Positions 51,401 to 60,297 of a stretch of DNA of 64,000 bases are shown here, piece after piece. The stretch covers positions 186,001 to 250,000 of the forward strand of contig NZ_AP023248.1 of the NCBI RefSeq assembly GCF_016756535.1, in the 5' to 3' direction. Below the pieces are notes generated by a model, which had not been told where the DNA came from, did no database searches, and worked only from the letters and a program-made list of their open reading frames with translations. The position numbers were made by a program, and so were the translations under genes. Position 1 is the first letter of the stretch, and the number at the start of each line of letters is the position of its first letter. This stretch comes from Mesorhizobium sp. 131-2-1 (GTDB lineage Bacteria > Pseudomonadota > Alphaproteobacteria > Rhizobiales > Rhizobiaceae).

Positions 51401-54400
51401 TCCCGCAATCGCCAGGTGGGTGAGCCTGCCCTCGGTCAGAGAGGCGATGTTGGCTCCGACCACGGCGGAGGCTCGCGCCTTGCGGTTGATCGCGCGGCGG
51501 ACCTGGCGGTTCTTCGAAACCTTCGTTTCCGCGGACGACCACAATCTTCCCCCGGACAATTTCCAGGAGGATCCCGCGCCGGTCGTCGCCCATCGCACCT
51601 CGCCGACCAATATCGGTCTCTACCTGCTGTCGGCGGCGAGTGCGCATGATTTTGGTTGGCTCGGTGTCGCCGACACGGTCGAGCGTCTGGAAGCGACGCT
51701 TTCGACCATGGGGCGCCTCGACCGCTTTCGTGGACATTTTTATAATTGGTACGATACCCGCGATCTTCGTCCCCTTGATCCGCGATATGTCTCCTCCGTC
51801 GATAGCGGCAATCTCGCCGGACATCTCATCGCGCTCGCCAACGCTTGCAAGGATTGGGGCGACCTCAGTGCGGCAGCACGTTTGAGCGGAATAGACGACG
51901 CTCTCAACATCATGGTCGACGAGGTCAACACGCTGCGAGACAGGCGTCGCACCGATACCGTCACCTGGCGTCAGCTCGACGACGCCATCGCGCTTCTCAC
52001 GGCTGACCTACATCGACCACTGGTCGCCCCTCAAGAGAGGGCTAACCGCCTTTCTGCGCTGGCGACATCGGCCGAGACCTTGGTGGACATCACTCAGGCG
52101 TTGGCGCTCGAACGGGCCGAGGACGGCAGCTCTGACATGCTTTTTTGGGCGAGGGCCATCCGTAACTCAATCGCCAGTCATAAACGCGACCTGGACGGTT
52201 CGGGACCAACCGCCGCCGAGATGTCGCTACGCCTCTCCGCTATTGGCGAAACAGCCAGAACATTGGCGATGGCGATGGAATTCGATTTCTTGCTCGACCG
52301 CCAACGCATGTTGCTCTCGATTGGCTTCCTCGTCACCGAAGGCGTAAGGGATGAGAGCTGCTACGATCTGCTGGCGTCGGAGGCGCGGCTCGCAAGCTAC
52401 GTCGCTATCGCAAAAGGCGACCTTCCGGCCCGACATTGGTTTCGCCTCGGACACGATGTCACTCCGGTCGATGGCAGCGCGGCATTGATCTCGTGGTCGG
52501 GTTCAATGTTCGAGTATTTGATGCCGTCCATCGTCATGCGCTCACCGGCCGGCAGTGTGATCGAACAGACCAACCGGGTCATTGTCCGTCGACAGATCGA
52601 ATACGGAAAAGCCCTTGGCGTGCCCTGGGGTGTCTCTGAGTCCGCCTATAACGTTCGCGACCTGGAGCTAACCTACCAATACTCCAATTTTGGCGTGCCG
52701 GGACTCGGATTGAAGCGGGGGCTCGGCGAAAACGCCGTTATAGCGCCTTATGCGACCGCCCTGGCAGCGACGGTCGATCCGGTGGCGGCAACGCGAAACT
52801 TCGAGCGGCTGGCCGCGGAAGGTGGCCTGGGCCACTATGGGTTTTTCGAGGCGCTCGACTACACGCCTTCTCGATTGCCGGAAGGAAAAATCGTCGCGGT
52901 TGTCCATGCCTATATGGCCCATCACCAAGGCATGACGATCACCGCCATCGCTGACGCCTTGTTGGGAGGCGCGATGCGGCGTCGGTTCCACACAGAACCC
53001 ATGATGAGGGCAACCGAACTGCTGCTACAGGAACATATGCCCCGAGAGGTCGCTGTGCAGTCGCCTTGGGCCAGCGAGGGGACGTCCGTGGCGAAGATCC
53101 GCGAATTTGATCTGCCCGAGGCTTCGCGGCGCGTCGATCCTCATGCCGCGACGCCGGCAACGCACCTGCTCTCCAACGGCCGTTACAGCGTCATGCTGAC
53201 AGCCGCCGGCTCGGGATACAGCCGTTTCAGGTCACTGGCTGTTACACGCTGGCGGGAGGATGCCACCTGCGATGATTGGGGATCCTACATCTATCTCAGG
53301 GACATCGAGAGCGATGAAGTCTGGTCTGCAGGGATCGCCCCGACCGGCGTTGAGCCGGATCATTACGCGGTCACTTTCAGCGCGGATCGTGCCTCTTTCT
53401 CGCGGCGCGACGGCGAGTTGAGCACCATCCTCGAAGTTGTTGTTTCAGCGGGGGACGACGCTGAGGTACGCCGTGTGACCGTCACCAATTCAGGCAGTCG
53501 CTCGCGGGACATCGAGGTCACGTCCTACGCCGAGGTGGTCATGTCGCCCCCGGCCACCGATACTGCCCATCCAGCCTTCGCGAAACTTTTCGTCCAGACC
53601 GAGTATGATACGCGTCCGGGGGCCATCCTGGCCACGCGGCGGCGGCGCTCGCCGGACGAACCTGAAATCTGGGCCGCGCATCATTCGGTGGTTGAGGGCG
53701 CGAGTGTAGGAAAGCCAGAATTTGAAACTGACCGAAGCCGCTTCCTCGGCCGAGGACGAGGCGTCCGCAACCCTGCCGCTGTGATCGACGGTCGGCTCCT
53801 TTCCGGATCGACAGGATCGGTCCTCGATCCCATCTTCGCGCTGCGGCGTCGTGTGCACCTCGCTCCTGGTGCGACGATTCGCATTGCATACTGGACCGTG
53901 GTCGCTGAATCACGGACGGGGGTTGTTGACCTGATCGACAAAACGCATGACATCAGCGCATTCGACCGCGCCGCGACGCTCGCCTGGACGAAGGCGCAAG
54001 TGGAACTCCATCACCTCGGAATCAATCGAGCCGATGCGACCTTGTTTCAGCGTCTGGCGGGCCATCTGCTTTACGCCACACCTGCATTGCGTTCCTCCTC
54101 GGAGACCATCCTTCGCGGCGCAGGCGCACAATCCGGACTGTGGGCGGAAGGCATATCGGGGGATTTGCCCATTATCCTCCTGCGTATTGCAAATGCGGAC
54201 GATATGCGGATCGCCCATCAACTTCTTCAGGCGATGGAGTATTGGCGGCATCAACAGCTTGCGGTCGACCTCGTCATCGTCAACGAGCGCGCCTCTTCTT
54301 ACATTCAGGATCTGCAAAACGCCCTCGAGGTCTTGGTGCGGACCAGCTACAGTGGACCCTCGTCGCACGTTTCGCAGGACACCGCTGGACGTGTGTTCGT

Positions 54401-57002
54401 CCTCCGAGCCGATTTGATCCCAAGGGAGACTGCCGCGCTGCTTGGATCGATCGCGCGGATCGTGCTGGTTGCCGAGCATGGCGGGTTAGCCGAACAGCTC
54501 AACCGCATTTCCGAAGCTGGCGATTGGAGCCCACCGACCCAAGCCCTCCGCGCCCACGGCGCGCTGCAGCCGGTTGCGACGCCGCGTCCGCAACTCGAAT
54601 ATTTCAACGGCCTCGGCGGCTTCGCCGATGATGGTAAGGAGTACGTGACGATTCTTGGCCCCGGACAGTCGACTCCTGCTCCTTGGATCAACGTTGTCGC
54701 CAACCCCGCTTTCGGTTTTCAAGTGTCCGCCGAGGGAAGCGGCTTCACCTGGTCAGTAAACAGCCGTGAACATCAGTTGACGCCCTGGTCGAACGATCCG
54801 GTCTCCGATCGATCGGGCGAAGCGCTTTATCTGCGCGACGAGGATACGGGTGAGTTGTGGTCTCCGACCCCCTCCCCGATCCGTGATGACACAAGCACCT
54901 ACGTGGCTCGTCATGGTTGGGGATACAGTCGGTTCGAGCATGAGGCGCACGGTATCGCGTCGGCCCTGCTGGTTTATGTGCCCTTGACTGATGCAATCAA
55001 GATATCACGCCTCAAACTCCGCAACACGACCAATCGCCGCCGGCGGCTGGCCGTCACAGCCTATGTCGAATGGGTACTCGGCAACTCCCGCGCCTCATCC
55101 GCTCCGTTCGTTTCGACGGAGATTGATCCTGGGTCCGGCGCGATTTTCGCAAGGAACCCATGGAATGCCGCTTTTGGATCTCGGGTTGCCTTTCTCGATT
55201 TGGGTGGACGTCAAACAAGTTGGACGGCCGACCGTCGGGAGTTCATCGGCCGCAACTGCGACCTTGCCGACCCTGCCGGCCTGGCAGCCGGCGCCCGTCT
55301 TTCGGGAGCGGTCGGCGCCGGTCTCGACCCTTGCGGTGTACTGCAAACCATCATCGAACTCGCTCCAGGTGACGAAACCGAAATCGTCCTTTTCCTCGGC
55401 GACACAGTCGGCTCCGGTGAAGCCGTGGAACTGATCGCGCGGTATCGTCGGGCAGATCTTGACACGGTGTTGAACGAGGTGCGTGCGCATTGGCAGGATA
55501 TTCTCGGTGCGGTGCAGGTCAAAACGCCCGATCGGTCGATGGACATCATGCTGAACGGTTGGCTTCTCTATCAGACAATCGCGTGTCGCATCTGGGCCCG
55601 GTCGGGTTTCTATCAGGCGAGCGGGGCATACGGATTCCGTGACCAGATTCAAGACGGCATGGCGCTGGCGGCAATCCGCCCTTCGCTTACACGGGAACAT
55701 CTGATTCGTGCCGCGGGCCGCCAGTTTGCGGAGGGCGACGTTCAACACTGGTGGCTGCCGCATTCAGGCCAGGGCGTGCGCACGCGGATTTCCGACGACA
55801 AGGCGTGGCTCGCTTATGCTGTCGCGCAGTACATCGAGGTCTCTGGTGACGCCGCGCTCCTAGATGAACTCGTCCCTTTCCTGGAGGGGCCAAATCTGAC
55901 GGCGGACGAGCGCGACAATTTCTTTTCACCTGCTATCTCGGCGCGAACCGCTAGTCTTTACGAGCATTGTGCCATGGCGCTGGATGCGAGCCTCGCAGTA
56001 GGCAGCCACGGTATGCCGCTGATCGGCGGTGGCGACTGGAGCGATGGAATGAACCGGGTGGGTGAAGGCGGTCAGGGCGAGAGCGTCTGGCTGGCTTGGT
56101 TTCTGCATACGACCCTGACCGCCTTTGCTGGGGTGGCTGAGGGACGTGATGATGCGGTCCGTGCCGACGCCTGGCGCGCGCACGCCTTGGCATTGGGAGG
56201 GTCGCTCGAAAACCAAGCATGGGACGGTGACTGGTATCGCCGCGCGTGGTTCGACGACGGCACCGTGATCGGCTCGGCGACGAACGATGAGTGCCGCATC
56301 GACTCGATCGCGCAATCCTGGGCAGTAATTTCGGGCGCCGCCAAGCCTCAGCGCGCGGCCCAAGCCATGGTTGCCGTCGAACGCGAATTGATCGACGATG
56401 ATAACAGTCTGGCGTTGCTGTTCACGCCGCCTTTCAACCACATGGCGCACGATCCAGGATACATCAAAGGCTATCCGCCCGGCATCCGTGAGAATGGCGG
56501 CCAGTACACCCATGCCGCAGCGTGGTCAGTCATCGCCTTCGCCCTCCTCGGCGAAGGCGGCAAGGCGACGAGCTTGTTCGCCCAGCTCAACCCGATCAAC
56601 CACGCCCGCACGCGGGCCGAACTCCGTCACTACAAGGTGGAGCCATACGTGGTTGCCGCCGACATCTATTCAGCGCCCGGTCAGATCGGACATGGCGGTT
56701 GGACCTGGTACACAGGCTCGGCCGGCTGGATACACCGCGCCGGGCTCGAAAGCATCCTGGGCGTGCGGTTTGAGGGATCGTTTCTGCATCTCGACCCCTG
56801 CATCCCGAACAGTTGGCCAGGGTTCGAGGTCACTCTCCGTCGCCGCTCTGCCCGCATGCGAATAAAGCTAGACAACCCGAATGGCTTCTCCCGCGGGGTG
56901 GCCTCGGCACAACTGGATGGGATATTGCTCGCTCAGCGTCCCCTCCGGGTCGAGTTGATCGACGACGGGCGCGTTCACGAACTCCTGGTTACGCTAGGCT
57001 GA
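48438..57002 (+). CDS. ndvB: Cyclic beta-1,2-glucan synthase
   Basis: This 2,854-residue inner-membrane enzyme is the expected size (rhizobial and Brucella homologues are about 2,830-2,870). The GT84 glucosyltransferase part has the DxD motif at Asp633/Asp635 (VITLDADTRLRRD) and an RxxRW motif at about 779-783 (RYHRWARGDWQLLPW). Membrane segments lie near 415-465 and 820-1000. The C-terminal half has carbohydrate-binding and GH94 phosphorylase-type domains, with GGGDWSDGMNRVG at 2530-2542 and Asp2536 as the candidate catalytic residue. It primes, extends and cyclises glucan from UDP-glucose, and the GH94 part controls chain length. The product is periplasmic and needed for osmoadaptation and host infection. 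No ndvA exporter is nearby. Confidence 0.97.
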   Translation: MLMASLLRRVFGSAPAPSPWNDPNAIREMLFSVERLQEHARSLAAAQRIKQDRPNGHSLLKRLADNEASLIAAYRSICEAVSDGAAITPAAEWLIDNFHQVERQIRQVRLDLPPGYYRQLPTLADGPFAGYPRVLGMAWAFVAHTDSRFDVDAWCDYVHAYQTIQPLMIGELWASAITLRVILIENLRRIAARIVYSREERRRADDLADRLLAVGGHAAEPPKSVMDDLDQGALSEAFLLQLVHRLRDEGPSVTPLFIHLDKRLTAQGKTVDAAVNDEQQKQISANVTVRNIITSMRRMSDVDWTEIFERVTLIDAVLADGCSFAEMDFPTRNLYRTAVEELARGSGLSELEIAHRAVLTGAQAEPEALESDERQTDPGYYLCAGGRAEFEAEVGFRPRPRLLFGRFYRTLGIGGYLGAGAIVAALLLAMPIVVHAQASPGWIWLGILGTLGAIPALDAAVALVNQELTHRFGPTQLPGLELREGVPKRLRTLVVVPTLLTTREAVAAQIERLEIHYLASVAGDVQFALLSDWTDAATETVEGDQELLQVAIEAIARLNLRHAQAPGGDRFLLLHRRRVWNESQHKWIGWERKRGKLHELNKLLRGASDTTFLSQDGRPPQVPEGVCYVITLDADTRLRRDSIRRMIGKMAHPLNQPRHDAATGRVVEGHAVLQPRVATALPTAAEGSVYQRVFSSMNGIDPYSTAVADVYQDLLEEGSYAGKGIYAVDAFEFALKGRSPDSILLSHDLFEGVFARSALASDVEVVEAYPARYDVASLRYHRWARGDWQLLPWILGWSGLLGGGRTQSAAMPASGRWKMVDNLRRTLSPITCLLALMAGWLLPFDAAVIWTIFVVATLVLPSFVPALAGIAPRHAGLSQRIHFKTVMSDFRLALLQSLLIITLLAHQAWLMGDAIARTLFRLIITRRNLLEWTPSEQATIGREPTTSAYYHWMAGAVLIGVAAPIVALFSGNQTWFLAVPFAILWIVSPAIARWVSLPSVREAMLAPTTAEARALRLIARRTWRFFETFVSADDHNLPPDNFQEDPAPVVAHRTSPTNIGLYLLSAASAHDFGWLGVADTVERLEATLSTMGRLDRFRGHFYNWYDTRDLRPLDPRYVSSVDSGNLAGHLIALANACKDWGDLSAAARLSGIDDALNIMVDEVNTLRDRRRTDTVTWRQLDDAIALLTADLHRPLVAPQERANRLSALATSAETLVDITQALALERAEDGSSDMLFWARAIRNSIASHKRDLDGSGPTAAEMSLRLSAIGETARTLAMAMEFDFLLDRQRMLLSIGFLVTEGVRDESCYDLLASEARLASYVAIAKGDLPARHWFRLGHDVTPVDGSAALISWSGSMFEYLMPSIVMRSPAGSVIEQTNRVIVRRQIEYGKALGVPWGVSESAYNVRDLELTYQYSNFGVPGLGLKRGLGENAVIAPYATALAATVDPVAATRNFERLAAEGGLGHYGFFEALDYTPSRLPEGKIVAVVHAYMAHHQGMTITAIADALLGGAMRRRFHTEPMMRATELLLQEHMPREVAVQSPWASEGTSVAKIREFDLPEASRRVDPHAATPATHLLSNGRYSVMLTAAGSGYSRFRSLAVTRWREDATCDDWGSYIYLRDIESDEVWSAGIAPTGVEPDHYAVTFSADRASFSRRDGELSTILEVVVSAGDDAEVRRVTVTNSGSRSRDIEVTSYAEVVMSPPATDTAHPAFAKLFVQTEYDTRPGAILATRRRRSPDEPEIWAAHHSVVEGASVGKPEFETDRSRFLGRGRGVRNPAAVIDGRLLSGSTGSVLDPIFALRRRVHLAPGATIRIAYWTVVAESRTGVVDLIDKTHDISAFDRAATLAWTKAQVELHHLGINRADATLFQRLAGHLLYATPALRSSSETILRGAGAQSGLWAEGISGDLPIILLRIANADDMRIAHQLLQAMEYWRHQQLAVDLVIVNERASSYIQDLQNALEVLVRTSYSGPSSHVSQDTAGRVFVLRADLIPRETAALLGSIARIVLVAEHGGLAEQLNRISEAGDWSPPTQALRAHGALQPVATPRPQLEYFNGLGGFADDGKEYVTILGPGQSTPAPWINVVANPAFGFQVSAEGSGFTWSVNSREHQLTPWSNDPVSDRSGEALYLRDEDTGELWSPTPSPIRDDTSTYVARHGWGYSRFEHEAHGIASALLVYVPLTDAIKISRLKLRNTTNRRRRLAVTAYVEWVLGNSRASSAPFVSTEIDPGSGAIFARNPWNAAFGSRVAFLDLGGRQTSWTADRREFIGRNCDLADPAGLAAGARLSGAVGAGLDPCGVLQTIIELAPGDETEIVLFLGDTVGSGEAVELIARYRRADLDTVLNEVRAHWQDILGAVQVKTPDRSMDIMLNGWLLYQTIACRIWARSGFYQASGAYGFRDQIQDGMALAAIRPSLTREHLIRAAGRQFAEGDVQHWWLPHSGQGVRTRISDDKAWLAYAVAQYIEVSGDAALLDELVPFLEGPNLTADERDNFFSPAISARTASLYEHCAMALDASLAVGSHGMPLIGGGDWSDGMNRVGEGGQGESVWLAWFLHTTLTAFAGVAEGRDDAVRADAWRAHALALGGSLENQAWDGDWYRRAWFDDGTVIGSATNDECRIDSIAQSWAVISGAAKPQRAAQAMVAVERELIDDDNSLALLFTPPFNHMAHDPGYIKGYPPGIRENGGQYTHAAAWSVIAFALLGEGGKATSLFAQLNPINHARTRAELRHYKVEPYVVAADIYSAPGQIGHGGWTWYTGSAGWIHRAGLESILGVRFEGSFLHLDPCIPNSWPGFEVTLRRRSARMRIKLDNPNGFSRGVASAQLDGILLAQRPLRVELIDDGRVHELLVTLG

Positions 57003-57269
57003 TGCAAGCGAGGAGCCTCCGATCGCGCGAATTCTGCATCCTGAAGCGCGATGCTATCGACGTGACGGACAATATGGGAGGAGTGGCAAGTAGACATGGG
57101 AACAACTCCTGTGACCATACGCTATCGTCAGACCGGCGCGACTTGCCGGTGAGGAGATTGCGCGGGATCGCTCCTTGTCCCGCTTATGGCCGCCAGGAAG
57201 TCGATAGCCGTTGGCTTCGACTCTCCTGTACGCTCGACGTGGTCCAGGCGGCGAAGAATTTGAAAGGCT

Positions 57270-57660
57270 TTCTGTGGAATGATCTCACCGGCCTTCCCGG
57301 CTGATAGAAAGCTGGTCTTGCCGCCTCAGGTTGATGGACAACCGTTGATCACATTGATCTTCTCCGTGACGCCATTGTGGCGCGGCAAGGTGAAGCTGAC
57401 CCCCTTCGTGACGCGCCTGACATGGCCAGTCCACGCGGATGAGTGATCGAAAAGACCGTCATACCGACCAGTCTGCGCATGTCCTCACCCGCGACAATGC
57501 GGGCTTCTGTCGGTCCAAGAACGCGCATCGACATCTGCGTTGACATGGACTTTTGCGAGCGAGCGCCTATCTGGCCTGTTTGCAGATGGGACCCGCCTTC
57601 ACGCTTTCCGGCAAAGCGGGGACGATCCGGTCGTCACGACTGTGAAACCCCAGGCCAGTT
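57270..57660 (-). pseudogene. Decayed Rnk/GreA-like gene (third copy)
   Basis: The minus strand reads RVLGPTEARIVAGEDMRRLV and FSITHPRGLAM, matching RVNDGPAETRIVAHDEMRGL and ITNSRGLAL of the Rnk-like protein at 43112. A frame change follows, then GVSFTLPRHNGVTEKINVI (like the GQSMSIPTADG region), and after another change VVHQPEAARPAF, matching VVYQPEAAR. Further upstream DRIVPALPESVK recalls the DPFSAILQRK segment. At least two frameshifts and internal stops break it. It lies between ndvB and the baeRF gene. The ends are approximate. Confidence 0.75.
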
Positions 57661-57740
57661 CGCCGTCAGATGAAGACGGATTTGTAGGTCCGATCCGTTT
57701 GAAACGGGAGGAACGATAGACATGCGTACTTCATCATGGA

Positions 57741-58859
57741 TTACATGGGATAGCGTAAAATCGCAGCCAATTCCTTGCCGTCAGGGATCTCTTCGCGCCG
57801 AACGCCCAGGATTCGAGCCCTCGAACACAACGCGCGCCTGGCGATCTCATCGACCACGCCGTAGTTGGCAGCATCGCCCTTCGTGTTGAAAGTCACAGCA
57901 CCCGTTTCCTCATCGACGAAGCCATCGACGACGGTATCGATATCAACCAGCAAATACTCTACGCCACCAAATGTAGCCGCCCGCGCCGCGTCGGACACAT
58001 CCGTGGTTGTTCGATTCTGGCTTGCGCATTGCTCGAAACTGCGATGCAAGCTAGCGATCACGTTTTTGTAGTGGACGTCGAGGACTGGTCTTGCCGCACT
58101 TGCCAGTTCAGCGTCACTCAAACGATCCGGGCTTCCTGAAATGGTTTCGGGAAGTGCGGGGATGGCGCTCAGGGAACGGAACAAGGATTCCACCGGCTGG
58201 GTCGCTGCCAGAATCACTGGGATTTCCGAGTGCATGAGAACAGGTCTCAACGCGGCATCAACCTTGCGAATGTATTGCGCCAGGCGAACCTTCTGCCCCT
58301 CGGAACCCTGAATGCGCCCACTGGCCGTGCGATCGTTGATAGTTGATTTGCCAACGGCGCTGGCGGCATCCTTCGGCAGATTGGAAACCCTGATTTGGGC
58401 GGCAGGCAGATCTGAAGAGACCTCGATCAATCTCACCGCATTTTCCGAAATAGCCAAAATATGGGCGGCATGCGGAAACGTGATCGCACGCATCAGCGGC
58501 TTGAGATGGAAGCGGTCAGAAACTTCGACCATATCGGTCAATTTGTTGGCCAGACGATAGGTTCGGATGAGGTCGGGCGTTGCGAGGATTGCCAGGCTGC
58601 GTGCCTGACGTAACCAGAACGCGTCATCGACCAGAAGATGGTCGAACTGTTCCTGCAATGGCCATATGCGTCGCTTGTCGAAACCCGCCGCTTCTAGCTG
58701 GCTGATGGCGTTCTTTACCAGATTGCCAAGATTAATCCGGCTTTTCCTGATCTCACGAGTAAGCGGCGTGGTGTGTAGATAAATCGAGACGCAAGCATCC
58801 GATCGGACCTGATTGAGATCACCGAATTCTCTAGACGTAGGCGTGTCAACGTACAGCAT
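57741..58859 (-). CDS. baeRF-type (bacterial archaeo-eukaryotic release factor-like) protein
   Basis: This 372-residue protein has the pattern of the bacterial archaeo-eukaryotic release factor-like families: an N-terminal part (VSIYLHTTPLTREIRKSRIN), a central ISENAVRLIEV strand, and a C-terminal domain (EYLLVDIDTVVDGFVDEETG, VDEIARRALCSRARILGVRR). Members are proposed to act in ribosome stress, but none of the GGQ-type catalytic loop is obvious here. The ATG at 58857-58859 follows GGAG. A perfect 26-bp inverted repeat lies about 50 bp upstream. Confidence 0.7.
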   Translation of the reverse strand: MLYVDTPTSREFGDLNQVRSDACVSIYLHTTPLTREIRKSRINLGNLVKNAISQLEAAGFDKRRIWPLQEQFDHLLVDDAFWLRQARSLAILATPDLIRTYRLANKLTDMVEVSDRFHLKPLMRAITFPHAAHILAISENAVRLIEVSSDLPAAQIRVSNLPKDAASAVGKSTINDRTASGRIQGSEGQKVRLAQYIRKVDAALRPVLMHSEIPVILAATQPVESLFRSLSAIPALPETISGSPDRLSDAELASAARPVLDVHYKNVIASLHRSFEQCASQNRTTTDVSDAARAATFGGVEYLLVDIDTVVDGFVDEETGAVTFNTKGDAANYGVVDEIARRALCSRARILGVRREEIPDGKELAAILRYPM

Positions 58860-58907
58860 GCATCATTCTCCTGAAGGGCGTTCGGTTAGAAACCAGTCTT
58901 TTTGATA

Positions 58908-58933
58908 TAGGTGTTAACACCTGTTAACACCTA
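58908..58933. promoter_or_regulatory. Perfect 26-bp inverted repeat upstream of baeRF gene
   Basis: The 12-base arms TAGGTGTTAACA (58908-58919) and TGTTAACACCTA (58922-58933) are exact reverse complements with a CC spacer. Each arm also contains GTTAAC, so the element has nested palindromes. It lies 49 bp before the baeRF start in a position suited to a repressor or activator site. The 2-base loop makes a transcription terminator unlikely. Confidence 0.65.
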
Positions 58934-59107
58934 TTTTTAAGATCCATTCGAATTAGCCGAGCGTTATGTCGCACGCTCGAAAGAATTATGGAGAATTGTG
59001 GATTCGATTATCAAAATACCCGTACAGAATTTCGTGTCGAAATGTCGCAACAGGGCGGTTTCGGATTGAAAGGTCATATCCGAGGACTATATCGGAGTAA
59101 TGATCCC

Positions 59108-59212
59108 GTTCAGTCATTATAGGAGGTTCCTGCTTTTCGCAGGCTCGCTACTGAACCGCTCGTAGCCCCGAGCGGGCCGACGCTCGCGTCTGTTACCGCC
59201 TCGGGGCTTTCT
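59108..59212 (+). ncRNA. Candidate structured RNA upstream of the DUF1127 gene
   Basis: Several pairings can be seen on the plus strand. GTTCAGT (59108-59114) pairs with ACTGAAC (59150-59156) around an inner hairpin CCTGC-ttttc-GCAGG (59129-59143). CGCTCG (59157-59162) pairs with CGAGCG (59169-59174). AGCCCCGAG (59164-59172) pairs with CTCGGGGCT (59200-59208), followed by TTTCT. The last two helices compete for 59169-59172, as in a terminator/antiterminator switch. The stretch encodes no protein I can support. It could be a small RNA or a leader of the DUF1127 transcript. No known RNA family is claimed. Confidence 0.4.
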
Positions 59213-59391
59213 GATCCCTCACCGATCAAATGAACAGGACGGCACTTAGTCGCCGACTGAGGAATGACTTTCGGGCAATCCAGACCGGATCCTCTGTTTG
59301 TCGACCTCAGTAGCCGATCGCGCCGTTCCGCCACCTGGATGCGGCGAACGCCAATTCCGCGCCAACAGTATTTTCGACAATGGAGAGCGAC

Positions 59392-59691
59392 ATGTCCGAT
59401 CGCCTGAGAACACAAGTGCAGAGCCGTATCCTGTCCGATCCAGCGCAGCAGAAAAAGCCGGGATTTCTGCATCGGCTAGTTCTCGCGCCTTTCGAGGGTA
59501 GACAGCGGCGCAAGGCGATCAACGAGCTTGAACGCTTGGACGACAGAATGCTTGCAGACATTGGCATCTTGCGCAGCGAAATTCCGCAAGTGATTGACGG
59601 GTTGAGCTCCCAATACGCCGAGACGGCGTGTCTGCGAACGCTTGTCGCCGCACCGGAATGCAGAAGCGACCCGCTACGGGAGGCAACATGA
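59392..59691 (+). CDS. DUF1127 domain protein
   Basis: This 99-residue protein contains the DUF1127 motif (RRKAINELERLDDRMLADIG, ILRSEIPQVI) at about 42-65. The N terminus is basic and the C-terminal tail of about 30 residues is variable. The ATG at 59392 follows GGAGAGCG. Small DUF1127 proteins of alphaproteobacteria are linked to RNA turnover and phosphate or carbon metabolism in a few studied cases. A structured region lies about 180 bp upstream. Confidence 0.85.
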   Translation: MSDRLRTQVQSRILSDPAQQKKPGFLHRLVLAPFEGRQRRKAINELERLDDRMLADIGILRSEIPQVIDGLSSQYAETACLRTLVAAPECRSDPLREAT

Positions 59692-59763
59692 CGACCACTG
59701 GCCTGTGCCAGAGACCTCATCGCCAGGCCATTTACGCGAATTGATCAACAGAGAACACGACCT

Positions 59764-60105
59764 ATGATCTCCTCCGCAGACTTTCCCGACCTGTTTCCCT
59801 CCATGGCCGAACCAAAGCGTCGTTTAGAGTTCCGCCGGAGGAGCGATCCGCCGTATAGTGTCTGCATTGCCCTATGGGATGAGGGACAAATATTGGACAG
59901 TGCTTCGCCGCTGCCTGAAGTTCCTTACGCAGGTGACAGAAGGCGTGACCCGCTGGGGATGGGCATCCTTTTTTCTATTATGCCGGTGTTTGCCGCTATG
60001 TGGGCCACTGTGGCTATCCTCTCGATGTCCGGTGGGAGTTACGCGGAGCAAAGGCGTCGTGACTCAAGCGGTCACCGCTGTGCGATCACGGGAGCGAAGC
60101 CGTAA
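59764..60105 (+). CDS. Hypothetical membrane protein (113 aa)
   Basis: I do not recognise this 113-residue frame. It has a basic, arginine-rich front (EPKRRLEFRRRSDPPYS) and one membrane segment (about 66-89, MGILFSIMPVFAAMWATVAI). It starts with ATG 72 bp after the DUF1127 gene but has only a weak ribosome site. The C-terminal end (RRRDSSGHRCAITGAKP) looks less natural, and the surrounding DNA is full of remnants, so it may be partly degraded. Confidence 0.45.
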   Translation: MISSADFPDLFPSMAEPKRRLEFRRRSDPPYSVCIALWDEGQILDSASPLPEVPYAGDRRRDPLGMGILFSIMPVFAAMWATVAILSMSGGSYAEQRRRDSSGHRCAITGAKP

Positions 60106-60297
60106 GGCGACCCAGAACCGTTGTGATGCCACGCGCAAATGTCTATCGGCGCAGATCGTGTCTCGTGTTCCGAACTACATGTCCATGCGACTTCGACTCA
60201 CCTCGGTCGGCGAATTCGAGGCGGATTTTCGACTTGGCAAGATGCCAACAGGCCGATTTCGCAAAGAGCCAGCCGTGCAATGGCTGCGGAATTGGTG

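Noticed and set aside
57709..57735. GGAAC followed by 17 bases and CATC
   Set aside because: Spacing is 17 rather than 16 and no plus-strand gene follows, so I did not count it in the ECF regulon.
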